A stretch of DNA of 64,000 nucleotides, taken from NCBI GenBank assembly GCA_934045075.1, contig OW203738.1, positions 5,199,487 through 5,263,486 on the forward strand, read 5' to 3'. This document shows positions 40,331-51,832 of the stretch, in pieces. Below the pieces are notes generated by a model. The model did not search any database. It saw only the letters and a program-made list of their open reading frames with translations, and was not told where the DNA came from. Within the stretch, counting starts at the first letter, position 1; each line of letters starts with the position of its first letter. A program made the position numbers and the translations under genes. This DNA is from Yponomeuta sedellus (Eukaryota > Arthropoda > Insecta > Lepidoptera > Yponomeutidae).

Positions 40331-41394
40331 TCGAGTGTTTGCATATTCGTACGAAAGTTAAATTTTTAATGATTTATTTTAAATTTTAATAATAGCCTAA
40401 CAAGTTGTCATTCAATATTGTATTAAATGTGGTAAAATGGTATATAAATAAAACACTTTTATTTAAAAACCTATTACTATTACTTTTATTTATTTTATTA
40501 CGTCAACCAACACTTTTTGTATCTTAACATACGTAACAAGTAACTTAAGTCTAGGCTGAATCTTGATACAAAAACCAATTAAAGGTAAACACCACATGCG
40601 TTACTTTTTATATCTTAAAATAGAGTTATAAAAAAATAAAATTATAATAAAAACAAAAAGGCACGTATTGTATAAGAATCTTAGGGATCTCCAATCAAGT
40701 GGTCGCAAAATTTATTCTTTTTTAATTTCAAAATGTTGTCATTAAACAAATCAAAACTACCGTTGTAGGTAGTGATTTGCCAATTTACAGAGTCTAGGAA
40801 CAGCAGAGTTAGCTCCGAGAACCGAACGACGCAAGGGAGGGCATAAAGGTGTTATGGGATTTCGGGGATTGTTTCGGGGTACCCTAAGGTTGAATTTTTC
40901 AAGTAATAGAGGGCAGTCGATTTTATTGTTTAAGATGTTTCGACAAGCGACTTTTTTCGACTCGAACACTTCTTGATAACCGGATCCCACGTTTGCGACA
41001 GTTTGAAACCACGTTCCCGATTAAAATTGTTGTGTTTCTTAATTTCAACCGCTTCACGCCCAATTCGGCTATAATAATGGCGATCGTTAGAAAGTACCAC
41101 AGATCACCCCCAATAGATACCGCATTTTGCGACATTTGCTCCAGACCGAACTCACCGAATTTGGAGGAAGGAAAGGTGTGCGGGGAACAAACATGCGGGC
41201 GTGTGATTGGCTATTTCAAGGTCGCGCTAGAAAGCACAAACGATGTAGTGATGTGACCTCGATATCATAGGATAACAACTTATCGATACATACGGTGGCA
41301 ATGAATGGTAGCGGATCAATTCCGACGAAAAACAGATGTTATATAATTAAGCGCCAAAATTGGGCTTTATTTTATTTTGCCATTAGTTGTGTCC
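40331..41394. other. No gene recognised
   Basis: 40740-41260 has more balanced base use and several short frames on both strands (e.g. 40923-41135 minus) but no motif, splice pattern or family I recognise. Confidence 0.35.
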
Positions 41395-41570
41395 CGCGGT
41401 GTTTGTCGATTTCACATGAGAATAAGATATTTTCCCGCAGTATAACGTAGCCTATGTGTTAATTCAGGGTCATAGCTAAATCTAACTCCATGCCAATTGC
41501 TGTTTAGACGTGAAGAAGTAACAAACGTACATTCACAAACTTTCGCCTTTTTAATATTATCATTTGTGTA
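41395..41570 (-). mobile_element. Helitron-like short repeat
   Basis: The inverse shows AAAGGCGAAAGTTTGTGAAT, ACTTCTTCACGTCTAAAC, GGCATGGAGTTAGATTTAGC and a decayed CCGCGGGAC end; family of 5728-5906. Confidence 0.65.
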
Positions 41571-42246
41571 AAAATATCGATAAAAACTTGCGCACAAAAC
41601 ACTCTGCAACTCTAGTACTATCGCATGATTTTGATAAAAAAAGACAACTCATTACCACAGGTCAGAAAGGGACATTTTCAAAAGACATCAACGCGTAGCG
41701 CAAGTTCTATTAATTATTTCATATTAAGAACCATTATATCCTGACCTCTGCTTCACTTGTAAAATTAAAATATTTTGTGAGAATTTTGCTTATCGGTGGA
41801 AGGTGATCCTATCTTTTTGGAAGTCTAAAGTCTTAGAAGACTTCCCACACCACTTTATAATACAAAACGGCATTAAAATTTCTGTTTTCATCCCAAAAGA
41901 TTTTTAAGGTTGTTGTAAATTGCCAACTACCCGCGGGTCTGAAACTTGGTCGCGACTGAAGGAGCGCATTCAAGCTTTGTTTCTTATCACACCGATTGCG
42001 CTAATGCGTGGTGCGCGTCGCTTGCCTTGTATGCGGAATCTATTGGGGATGATCTGTGAAAAGTACCGATGGTTTGTGTAAATCTATCCAGTGGTTTGAT
42101 CCTGATTCAAGCAGATGTACTGCTATCGCTGACTTTTCCACCTGGCGGTTTTTGACAGCTTCGATATCCTCCTTGACTCTTTCAGCAATGGTCCGCTATA
42201 TTCTAACAATGTGTTCAAGTCGCGAAATTTTAAAATATGTTATTGA
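41571..42246. other. No gene recognised
   Basis: No family features or convincing frame. Confidence 0.35.
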
Positions 42247-42256
42247 CTAATAGAAA

Positions 42257-42638
42257 TAAATCCGAAGCGCTCGTGGCCTAGGCGAACCGAGTGATTGGAA
42301 TCAATCACTTAGGTTAAGCATTAAGCAACAACAGGCGCGGACAGGTACAGGATGGGTGAGCGTCCCGTGACTAACGCTAGTGACATTTTTCCGAGCGCTT
42401 CCGTGCTTCGCAAGGCACGTTAAGCCGTTGGTGCCGGCTGTCATATAATAGCAGTCGTTAAGCCATGTCAGAGGCCTCATGGGCGGCTTGATAACTTCTG
42501 ACAGTAAGGCCCGCCACGGTCTCACAATCCTCCACCAACCCGGACTTGGCCCCCGTGGTGGAGTATGGCCTAACCTTCCTGCGATGCAGGAAGAGACCCG
42601 TGCCCCAGCGGTGGGGACATACAAGGGTTGATAACGAT
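42257..42638 (+). mobile_element. 5S-headed SINE, full-length reference copy
   Basis: The head GAAGCGCTCGTGGCCTAGGC leads into the 5S-like segment at 42313-42362 (TTAAGCAACAACAGGCGCGG then GGATGGGTGAGCG), followed by the body and GGGGACATACAAGGGTTGAT. TAATAGAAA occurs on both sides (42248-42256 and 42639-42647), a 9 bp target-site duplication that supports LINE-type insertion and sets the ends. Confidence 0.9.
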
Positions 42639-42644
42639 TAATAG

Positions 42645-44265
42645 AAAAGTAATTACAAATATGTTAGGTCGTTGGCTCCCACACTGGGCTTAACCTGTGT
42701 TGTGGATGCCGTTTTGCTGACTAATAGCTTACACAAAGAATTTAAACAGAAGGAGAGTGCAGTCAATTAAGTATCTGAAATGTTATTAGGTTCCTACTTA
42801 TTATTAAATTAATATGGACACTTATATTTCTGTGATGTTCCTGGTTTCCACACTAAGCCTTGCCTGTGACGTGAAAAACTCTTTGCTATTTGCCAAATTA
42901 AATTTGAGGTCGGCACCATTAGCCAATTACAAAAGCAAAAAGTATATCCTATCTAAACCCTATCCTAAACAGTGAATTTGCACACTAATGAATATCAGCA
43001 TTACGTATACTTATCACGTAGAAACAATCTACTGACTTGGCTACCTACTTTTGTTGGAACGAACACTTCAAACGCAGTTTTTCTATGACTTTTAATAACG
43101 AAACGCTGTCACTTAGAGCACATAAAAGAAAAGGACTGATAGCAATGAAATATTGCTCAGACTATCTTGTGCTTGATCATCATGTACAAGCTTCTTCTTT
43201 AGATAGATAGATAAAGAACACTTTATTGTATATAGAAATGAAAATCACACAGATATTTCTTAACCTAAGAGTACAAACGGAGCGGCCTGGTTTATTACTC
43301 TTATTGAAATTCCTTGTTAAATGGACAATGTACCTCGCTTTTTCGCACTCAACCCGTCATGTTTCACTTTATACATCTTGATTTTTGTGTGAATATGCCT
43401 TAACAGTCGCTATCAAATACGATAGGTTTTTTACTGCCAAATATGTCTCGACAGAAACTCGAATCTGTTGTAACTGTTTTTGAGTCAATTTACGCTTGGG
43501 GCATGATTTGGCTGGTTCGCCAGGGTTCGACCAATGGAATGAGCGCTTACGATTATGGTACAGGATCTACTTTTCATCACAGATAATAAATCGATTTAAA
43601 ACTCCTTCATTATTGTGCCGGTTAAGTAAAGTAACGAAGCAGTCGACGCGCGTTTGTCGATTTGCTTCACTCAATTCGTAAGGAATTGGGAACCTTTCAA
43701 GCTTTTTCAGCTTCCCAATTTGGTTCAACTTATTGAAACTCAAAACCAGCTAAATATATTTATAAATTTGAATTTGGAATTTCTTACCAAAGAGGAGATA
43801 TTTCAGTTCAAAGTGGCCAGTAGGAAACGCCAATTTCATTCACTGACAATTTTTTAAATCTACGCCGCTAGGGCACTACATAGGTTACGCTGCTTTGACC
43901 ATTTTTGATTGGTTCCTGTCAACTTAGCACTTTAGTTTGGTTGAAGTAGTGAATTGATGCCCTACGTAAGGATAGAAATTACACGAAAATAAGGCGCAGC
44001 GGTGTACTCGTGCTAAAATCCATTACAGTCCTTCAGCGTCACATTATTCCCGCAAAAGTGCCCTTATACGTAATTAGATTTAGCGCCCAAATTAAGTGGC
44101 ATTACCCCCTTTTCAAACGGGTGCCTAAAGAGTAATAATTGTGAGTTATTGGTCTAGTAATTTGAGCGGAAGCTGGTAATATTAAGCAAGGAGATCCGTG
44201 ACTTGATTGCATTAAATGTTCCTTCAGTAAAATCTAACTGTATTTTTATGTAGCCTATAAACGCC
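42645..44265. other. No gene; minor repeat pieces
   Basis: 42660-42720 and 42830-42870 share GTTCCTGGTTTCCACACTAA-like words with the SINE body at 7520. 43198-43240 has GATAGATAGATAAAGAACAC, the inverse (TATC)n LINE tail as at 19866. No coding signal. Confidence 0.4.
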
Positions 44266-44366
44266 CGACTGCAGGGCACAGGCCTTCTCTCCGAGAGAGA
44301 TTATTACTCATAGTTAAAAAGCACAACCTTTGAAACCCTCCCTCTGAGGCGGAGTAAATATCGATC

Positions 44367-44674
44367 GATATCAACCCTAGTATGTCCCCACTGCTAGGGC
44401 ACGGGCCTCCTACTGCATCGCAGGCAGATTAGGCCATACTCCACCACGGGGGCCAAATCCAGGTTGGTGGAGGTAAGACACTGGCAGGCCTTAGTGTCAG
44501 AAGTTATCAAGCCGCCCATAAGGCCTCTGACATGGCTTAACGACTGCCATTACATGACACCCGGTACCAACGGCTTAACGTGCCTTGCGAGGCACGGAAG
44601 CGCTCGGAGAAAATGCCACTAGCGGTAGTCACGGGACGGTGACCCATCATGGACCTGACAGCGCCTGTTGATAT
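44367..44674 (-). mobile_element. 5S-headed SINE, head truncated inside the 5S region
   Basis: TATCAACCCTAGTATGTCCC to GGGACGGTGACCCATCATGG and GACAGCGCCTGTTG; the outer head is missing. Confidence 0.85.
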
Positions 44675-44679
44675 AATAT

Positions 44680-45577
44680 TAGTAACATGTTCGCTTAAGT
44701 CATTAGCCTTTAATGCCCTTGTCAGTGATTTCAAGATTAGTTTATATTATTATAAAATTCTTGTACCAGTAAAGATGATACCTACCATTGGCCATGCTAC
44801 ATTTTTAATATGAACGGATTATCTCAAAACCATTTCGAGAATATTGCTTTCCGTACAATTTCTATTTAGTAGATTTGTAAATAAGTCTATATTTTTTAAC
44901 ATGTTCAATAAAAAGCTTTGACCCTAAATGACTTTGTATGACGTCAGCAAAGGCAGTTTGAGTATTAATCCTTTGCCTTACAAAAAAAGATCTGTGGTCA
45001 CTGAGAAAATAATCACCACAGAATACACGGTTAGCATACCATTGTTATGTGAGCCGACCAAATCAAGGTTTATTTGTTCTGTGAAATCAACTGACGTTAA
45101 TGAAATTTGTATTTTTCAATTCAATTCTTATTTTATGGCTACCCTAGGATTCTGCCAATGTCGAGTTTTGGATGTAGGCAAAGTGATTCTGGCAGAAATA
45201 GTCGACATCGGCTAGTTGCCATGTTACCAAAATTGAATGGAATTGAAATTGACTATCTCTTCTAACATGCTCTAATGACGTCACACGCCACAACATTATA
45301 GAAAAATATTAAAAATTGAAATAATTAATAAAATTCAAAACTAACGAAATTACTTTCTTAAAATGGTCCATATTTTCGAAATGAATTATAAAAAACGTAT
45401 ATCAAAAATAAGTAGCATGGCCAATTGGCGGGCTTGATATTAAATAGTATTTTATTCTAGCCAACCAACAGGTGACTTGGAGTTGGGGGTAGTGCCAAAC
45501 AGTGAGATGATATTTTAATGTAAATGATATACATTTTAAAATTAAACAATATAATAAATAGACAGTATAATAACACA
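44680..45577. other. No gene recognised
   Basis: 44928-45215 is open for 95 codons without recognisable motifs. TAATGACGTCACACGCCACA near 45273 resembles the end word of the 14781 MITE. Confidence 0.35.
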
Positions 45578-45780
45578 TGTTGGCGATAGACCTTTTTATT
45601 GTTTAGTTGGCCGTTTTATAAATATTGTTTTTTACTTATGTCAGTTTTTAAATTTAGTACCTGTCTGTTTTGGTTCTGTCAAATTTTAGATGTCTTGTGA
45701 AATTGTCTGTTAAACACAGATTTATAAATGAAAATATTTTTATTAAAACAGAATAGTAGGAGACTATACTGTGCTTAATA
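45578..45780 (+). repeat. Dispersed LTR-like repeat, copy 1
   Basis: TGTTGGCGATAGACCTTTTT, TTACTTATGTCAGTTTTTAA, AACACAGATTTATAAAT and GACTATACTGTGCTTAATAA are shared in order with 49062-49266. The TGTTGG start and an internal AATAAA-type region (clear in copy 2) suggest a solo LTR, but the ends are not fixed. Confidence 0.45.
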
Positions 45781-45999
45781 ATGGTCCTCTCCAGACGAAA
45801 CAAAAGTTTTTTGGGGGAACGCACATAAATCAATCTTGACTCAAGCGCAGAATATCTTAGAACTAATTTAGATTTATGCACGTTGGAAGCTAGGGAAGTT
45901 TGAAGTGGTTCTTCGAGTTGTTTTGAAGGGCAAGAGAGCATTGCATAACGTTTGAACCAAAAACGGTCAAGAGATAGCTCTGTATTAACCCTGTCTATA

Positions 46000-46140
46000 T
46001 TACTACTGTCTATATTCTATATTACTACTGTCTATATTACTATTGTACACAAAAAATACAGTAACAGAATTTGTTATAAAAATATAGTACAAATGGCGGC
46101 CTTATTACTAAAAGCAATTTCTTCCAGGCAACCATATCAT
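46000..46140 (-). mobile_element. LINE 3' end fragment
   Basis: 46083-46136 (CAAATGGCGGCCTTATTACT, AGCAATTTCTTCCAGGCAAC) matches the (TCTTA)n-tailed LINE 3' ends. CTGTCTATATTACTACTGTC repeats precede it at 45990-46040. Confidence 0.55.
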
Positions 46141-46429
46141 TACTGACTACATTATTACTGTCCGTTCGATGATATTAGAGATAAACGACAGTATTTCTAA
46201 TGATTTGCGATACTCATACATAGTATATTCAGCGATACTCATAGATAGTTAGCCACCCAGAACAAGCCACCTATGAAAACCTGTATGAACTTGGTACGCC
46301 CTGGACATCGGATTCGGTATGATCCTTACCCCCTCCCATATCCGTTCGTCTAGAAAGTTGTCTGCCAAACATAACTAATACTATATTTTGTTTTCGCTCG
46401 ATCCAGTTCGATCGTCTGTTAATAGCGTA

Positions 46430-46571
46430 AAGCCGGGTCCAGACGCGTGTACCTTGTAGAGTAATATAATGTAACGCCAATCCTGCGTGTGGACGCATTA
46501 GGAGCATTACATGTGACGCTCGTAGTGCCGTCTGCACACATGGACACGTTACACGCGTTTGGACCCGGGTT
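46430..46571. mobile_element. MITE with GCCGGGTCCAGACGCGTGTA ends
   Basis: 46432-46451 is inverted at 46550-46569 with one or two mismatches (TACACGCGTTTGGACCCGG). 142 bp, GC-rich compared with its flanks, no coding capacity. Confidence 0.75.
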
Positions 46572-46754
46572 AAGACGATTTTCGTACGTGTTTTTTCTTT
46601 ACAACTCGAATGCGTATAAATTCAAAAAGTCTTAGGTCTTATCATTGACAGTGTTTGTATTGGAAGACATACGCTCCAGCAGCGTATTAAAACAAGGTAT
46701 TTTCTTTCACATAATTGGAACGACAAATTCTAATCTAATCAAATTCTAATTAAC

Positions 46755-46870
46755 AGGCTTTCTCTCAAAGAGATAAAGAGAGAGACAGAAAGAGAGAGAG
46801 TATGGGCTTTCTCACGCTGTTTTCCTTCACAGTTAGCGAGTGTTGCTACTATACACAAACAAACTTCACA
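46755..46870. mobile_element. Fragment of a dispersed GA-rich/SINE repeat
   Basis: CAGGCTTTCTCTCAAAGAGA, GA-rich tract, then CACGCTGTTTTCCTTCACAG and TTAGCGAGTG. The same TTTTCCTTCACCGTTAGCGA word appears at 13607 and, decayed, at 62400. Confidence 0.5.
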
Positions 46871-47055
46871 AACCATAACTTTAAAGGAAAATGCTTTTCA
46901 AAATAACCTTGCTATGCTCCAAATTCGGTCTTGATTACAATATAACAGGTTTCTTTTTTTAGCAACAAGACAAGACTGATGGATTTGAAGAGGAAAAAGG
47001 AACCACACTGAGATAGTTACGCACTAACACACATTACACCCCCAACCCACTATGT

Positions 47056-47206
47056 AACGTGCCTCGCGAAGCACGAAACCGCTCGGAAAAATGCCACTAG
47101 CGTTAGTCATAGACGGTCACACATCCGTGCACTGAACCCGCCCTATGTTGGTTATAACCCTCGTGATTATATAAGATCACTCGAGCAGCCGGGGCTACGA
47201 GCGATT
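47056..47206 (-). mobile_element. 5S-headed SINE, head half
   Basis: GTGCCTCGCGAAGCACGAAA to GGGGCTACGAGCG, with a diverged 5S-like segment. A second copy inserted next to its head end. Confidence 0.75.
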
Positions 47207-47219
47207 TGTGGTACGTACT

Positions 47220-47592
47220 TCGTTATTAACCCTTGTATGTCCCCACTGTTGGGGCACGGGTCTCTTCCTGCCTCGCAGGAAGGTAAGGCCATACTCCACC
47301 ACGGGGGCCAAGTCGGGTTGGTGGAGGATTGTAAGACAGTGGCGGGCCTTACTGTCAGAAGTTATCAAGCCGCCTATAAGGCCTCTGACATGGCTTAACG
47401 ACTGCCATTATATGACAGCCGGCACCAACGGCTTAACGTGACTGGCGAAGCACGGAAGCGCTCGGAAAAATGCCACTAGCGGTAGTCACGGGACGCTCAC
47501 CCATCCCGTACCTCACCACGCCTGTTGTTGCTTAACCAAGTGATTGATTCCAATCACTCGGTTCGCCTAGGCCACGAGCGCTCCGTGTCCAC
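47220..47592 (-). mobile_element. 5S-headed SINE, full length with 12 bp target-site duplication
   Basis: It runs from the GTATGTCCCCACTGTTGGGG tail end to GCCACGAGCGCTCCGTGTCC. GTGGTACGTACT is present on both sides (47208-47219, 47593-47604). The 5S-like segment lies at about 47498-47545 (CTCACCACGCCTGTTGTTGC inverse). Confidence 0.9.
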
Positions 47593-47604
47593 GTGGTACG
47601 TACT

Positions 47605-48429
47605 ATATAAGGTGTAAAAATTAAATCATCTGGAAAATGTTACATTTAGAGTATAATGTGCGGGAATAAGATGTAACAAGACTGAACTGAAAGACTGAAC
47701 ACAAACAAATCCGCGGTAGGCACGCGTGGTATCTACTTAAACCCATACTCTCGCTTTCTGAGAGAAGGCCTGTTTTCTTCAATGCCCTTAGATAAAAAAA
47801 GTTACGAATATGTCAAAACCACGTTTGTGGGGCCAACTAGAAATCACTAAATGTGGTTATAGAATGAATAAACGACCAAAATATTCAGATAAATAAATTG
47901 ACTTACACAAAGCAACTTCTGAGACCCTTCAGATTGTTAGTAATTTAATACCTGTTGACACTAAAATTAGGACGACTGGAAACTCTTCCAGTACCCTTGT
48001 TTCGAAGTACCTACCACTCTCGTTTGTATACATAGGCATTCGGATGTAAATCAAAGTTAGCGTATTCAAAGAAAGGTGCTCACTCCAAGGTACTCTGTTA
48101 CGTTTTGCGGGTGCTTTCTGTTTAAGTGGTTTTTACAAAGCTCAGCCTTACCATATGGTTGTGTAAGGCGGTAGGCGGCGCTAAACAGCCCCACCAGGAG
48201 AAAAAAAACATATTTTCTTTTTAACCTGTCTTTGGAAAAAGTGAACATCATTCTCGTAAATATATTAGCTCTTTTCAGAACCTTGACACGAATATAGGTC
48301 CATAAATCTATGCCTTTAAAGCAGTTTTGCGAAAAACAGCTGTTAGTAGCGGAAATCGATAAAAGTCCTGTAGGCTTTAGGATCTGCAAATAGTTGTCAC
48401 GATTGTTAAGATTTATGATTAAATTCTTT
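47605..48429. other. No gene recognised
   Basis: 48066-48389 is open for 107 codons on the minus strand without recognisable motifs; 47740-47780 contains the dispersed GAGAGAAGGCCTGTTTTC word. Confidence 0.35.
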
Positions 48430-48620
48430 TTAATGCACTAACCCGTGCTAAGGGCACCTTTAAAAACCTATTTAGGGGCTAAAAATTACACCCATGCCGG
48501 GATTCGAACCCGCGACCTCTGGCTATCCGTGCCAGCGCTCTTCTAACTGAGCTAATGGGTGACTCACCGGCATCAGTGAAATTTCGAACCTCTTTACAAT
48601 ACTCTCTATATTACTAAATT
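48430..48620 (-). mobile_element. Hairpin SINE, right arm with full tail
   Basis: In minus orientation: core (CACTGATGCCGGTGAGTCAC), tRNA-like unit (about 48490-48560) and full tail to GCACGGGTTAGTGCATTAAA. The other arm is missing. Confidence 0.8.
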
Positions 48621-48621
48621 A

Positions 48622-48952
48622 TTGAGCTGAAAATCGGCGCTGAGGGCTCACCCCCTCAGCACAACGCAGAGTTAGCTGCCTTTTGAGGCAATTCGTCTAA
48701 ATTGCCTGCCTGCCTGTGGTGTGTCTGCAACACGTTTATTTTTTTTTCGCTCATAATTATGTCAATTATCTGTATATTTCGTTTCTATGTTGTGTCTTGC
48801 TGTTATAATGTCTTTCTTACTTTCTTTCTTCTTTAAAAAGGAACTCTTAAAAATCATTTCTCTCGGTCACTTTCTTGAATATTTTGTATTTGTTGTCTTT
48901 TCCGGTGTACATTAAAGTATATTATCATCTTATCTTATCTTATCTTATCTCT
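48622..48952 (+). mobile_element. LINE 3' end with (TCTTA)n tail, sense orientation
   Basis: GCTGAAAATCGGCGCTGAGG start region, C-rich block with CTCAGCACAACGCAGAG (inverse relative at 24355-24415), and GGTGTACATTAAAGTATATT followed by CTTATCTTATCTTATC. Confidence 0.65.
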
Positions 48953-49061
48953 TCACCAGCAAAGTGTATATTTAGGGAATACATATTTCCTTACTTTTTA
49001 ATTATTACTATTGTTCTTTATAACAGGTCGTTACATAAGACATAACATTTAAGAAAGCGAG

Positions 49062-49266
49062 TGTTGGCGACAGACCTTTTTTTATTGTTTTGACTTTTTG
49101 TACATATTATTGTCTTTTTTTACTTGTGTCAGTTTTTTTAAATTTAGTTCGCTGTCTGTTCTTGTAAAAGTTGTCTTAAAAATATTATGGAATAAACACG
49201 GTTTTATAAATAAATTATTAACCTATTATTTAAACAGAAAGGTAGGGCACCATACGGTGCTTAACA
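49062..49266 (+). repeat. Dispersed LTR-like repeat, copy 2
   Basis: TGTTGGCGACAGACCTTTTT, TACTTGTGTCAGTTTTTTTA, GGAATAAACACGGTTTTATA and CACCATACGGTGCTTAACAG; aligned with 45578-45780. AATAAA at about 49191 could be a polyadenylation signal. Confidence 0.45.
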
Positions 49267-49337
49267 GCGAGCTTATTTCCGAATCACCGTTACTACTACA
49301 ACTTTACAAATCTAGATAACTGGGAAAACAAAGCCAT

Positions 49338-49425
49338 TGGTTGATACATGCTGGAACTCGAATCCTTGACCTCCCGTATGTGAAAACGGCATTTCACCTC
49401 AGTTGCCACTGCTCTAATAAACGTA
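49338..49425 (-). mobile_element. tRNA-like SINE head, decayed
   Basis: The inverse reads GGTCAAGGATTCGAGTTCC (box B, one change) and AGTGGCAACTGAGGTGAAAT. Weak box A; not a tRNA gene. Confidence 0.45.
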
Positions 49426-49810
49426 CCTACGTGCGTGATCTATTTACGGAAATCCGAGGAAATATTTTGAATCGAAATTCTGAAACAGAGTTCCGGCCTT
49501 TAATAAGGATGGCCACATCCATCTAAAAGTTATTTGGTTGGTATTATACTAACGAATCATGATCCGTCTCGACCCCCTCTGAATTCGGGACCGCTGAGAG
49601 GTCTTCCCCCGTTTGTGAATGTGCACGAGGCTTCCGTGTAAAGGCACAGCCTCGAACCTAATCACAGAGGATTACACATAGCTTCCTTTAACAAATGACT
49701 TGACGTAACCCTAATTAAGGTGAAATTTGCTCTCCGAGCCAGTTCAAGAAAATCATTTGGTAGTTCTGTATGATTTAATACAAACATGGCAAACCTTCTC
49801 GCACCCTCTC

Positions 49811-50125
49811 GGCAGGCAGGTGAGTAGGCGGGCAGGCTGCCAGGAGGGCAGGCCGGTAGGCTGGCAGGCTGTCAGGCGGGCAGACGCGCACTGTCAAGCG
49901 GGCAGGCGCGCAACTGTCAGGCTAGGCGGGTAGACGTGCAACTGTCAGGCAGGCAGACGGGCTGAGGGTAAGGGGGACAGGCGGATAAGCGGGCAGGCAG
50001 GCAGGCGGGCAGGCGCGCAACTGTCGGGCGGGCAAACGGGCAGGGGACAAGGGGGGCAGGCGGGTAGACGGGCTGGCGGGCAGGCTGTCAGTCGGGCAGA
50101 CGCGCAACTGTCAGGCAGGCAGACG
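49811..50125. repeat. GC-rich minisatellite
   Basis: Units built from GGCGGGCAGACGCGCAACTG and TCAGGCAGGCAG recur at irregular spacing (GCGCAACTGTC or a one-base variant at 49908, 49938, 50017, 50104). The composition is far from the AT-rich surroundings. Confidence 0.85.
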
Positions 50126-50129
50126 TTTT

Positions 50130-50783
50130 TGACCTTGTTGACTACGGAACCCAGCCATTGTCAAGAAACCAAAGGTTCAGGAAAGGGAAGAAAATTTAAA
50201 TTAGCAATAAGTACGTCTTTATACCAAATACGATATGGTTTGTGCAATAAAGAATTTAAATAATATTAATAACCGTACAAGCATGGGGGGGGGAGTTTAG
50301 TGTAAAATAATAAAATAATATACACGACTTCATAATTGTTCATAATACTGTGTTTTATTTTACCTTCGGCGATATATATTGCAACAAAATTGACTTCCAG
50401 GATAAGAAGAATAGCAAATAGCGAAAATTGGTGGAAAAAAGGCCACAAACAGAACTCTAAAATTAGATTAGAACCAACAGAGTGTCTTTCAATCTAGATC
50501 TAAAGGCGATCTGCTGACCTAACTAAACAGTCCTAAGTAAATACTTGATGAAATCTAACGGGCCATTCCCTACGCATTCGTTGTACCATTTGACGTAACA
50601 CCACTCTGAAAAAGCGAAGGAAATTACCGTGAGGAAACCTGAGTGTCTGGCGAATTCACATCCTTCAGACACCCTTCGTCAGGCAAAGTTCAGCCCACAC
50701 ACTATTTATCTACGTACCTACAAACGTATAGGCTGTATTAATGTTATTCAATTATTATTTATTTTAAAATTAATTTTTGTAAA
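50130..50783. other. No gene recognised
   Basis: Contains a G-run (50284-50293) and AT-rich DNA; 50629-50973 is open only because it runs into the SINE. Confidence 0.4.
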
Positions 50784-51085
50784 AGCGGTGGTAGCTCAGT
50801 GGGTAGAACCATGGACTGGCAAGCGAGAGCCCCAGGTTCGATCCCGAGTGCGGGCATGTACCAATGACTTTGCTTGGTTGGCTCCGCACGTATTGACTAG
50901 TCTTTCCTGTGGGCCAGGCCGACTATGCTGTCAGGATGGTATAGGTGCTGGGCAAGCCTACACCATCTATTAAACCATGTCCCAGGCACTATAGCGCCGG
51001 AGTGGTCCTTTTACCCATCTAGTGTGAGTGAAGATACCACTAGACGCTGTATGAATCATCTCATTAAGTAGATGGAAAAAGGCCA
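50784..51085 (+). mobile_element. GCGGTGGTAGCTCAG SINE, compact copy
   Basis: The head runs from GCGGTGGTAGCTCAGTGGG to ACCAATGACTTTG and joins the GGTTGGCTCCGCACGTATTG body directly, lacking the 70 bp linker of the 16416 copy. The end is CATCTCATTAAGTAGATG. Confidence 0.85.
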
Positions 51086-51251
51086 ATACTACTAAAATTA
51101 ATTGAAATTTATCTTAATATTGTTTACCAGTAAATTTTGCATAATTGAATTAACTTTTTATAATTGACTAAGTTTTTACTATTAGGTTTTTAATTGTGAC
51201 ATAGTATTTTACATTTAGACTAATGCCGATCGATTTGGGTTTGCCTGACAG

Positions 51252-51330
51252 TGCTACGATATTATTATTAATTTTATTTATTTATTATTATAATATATAA
51301 TAATAATAAATAAATAATAATACCGTAGCA
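51252..51330. repeat. AT-rich palindrome, about 79 bp
   Basis: TGCTACGATATTATTATTA at the left is mirrored by AATAATAATACCGTAGCA at the right, with TTATTTATTTATT and its inverse inside. Confidence 0.85.
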
Positions 51331-51590
51331 AGTGACAAGTCGAGATACAGCCGGACAGTAGGTATACATTATAAAAACAAAACGTTTTTATGTTTCCACG
51401 ATCCTGACAGATCAATTTTGCTTTATCAACGTACATTGGTCTATTGAACTTGTTACTTTGACGCCTGACGCGACAAGGTCAAATCAAGATTTTTTTCGAG
51501 GGAAGCCTACTCATGTAGATTTGTTTCATTAATTGTTATGGCATAGAAAAAATTTTCTTACCGATTTGAACTAATTATTACAGTCAGCTG
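51331..51590. other. No gene recognised
   Basis: No family features. Confidence 0.35.
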
Positions 51591-51595
51591 CTTTG

Positions 51596-51832
51596 TTATC
51601 ATCATCATCATTCAGTCACAAGAAGTCCAATGCTGGACATAGGCCTCTTCCATTGATTTACAAAAAGACTGGTTGGAAGCGGCTTGCATCCAGGGTTTTC
51701 CTGCCTCTTGGATGAGGTCCACCTTGTGACTGGTCATCTTACGCTGCGCTTGTCGACATAAGGTCTCCATTTGAGAACCATTCGGCTCTGCTGGCCATCA
51801 GTTCTGCGTGCTATGTGCCCCCGCCCACTGTC
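51596..51832 (-). mobile_element. LINE 3' end with (GAT)n tail
   Basis: The inverse ends GAAGAGGCCTATGTCCAGCA...GACTGAATGATGATGATGAT, a form very common at insect RTE-like LINE 3' ends. The body has GTCACAAGGTGGACCTCATC. Confidence 0.7.

Noticed and set aside
40923..41260. Possible host gene exon
   Set aside because: Balanced base use, but no splice pattern, start context or recognisable protein on either strand.
42313..42362. Possible 5S rRNA gene
   Set aside because: Only about 50 of the 120 bases match, no terminator follows, and the segment is part of a dispersed repeat.
49811..50125. CRISPR-like array
   Set aside because: Irregular overlapping units without constant repeats or unique spacers, in animal DNA.
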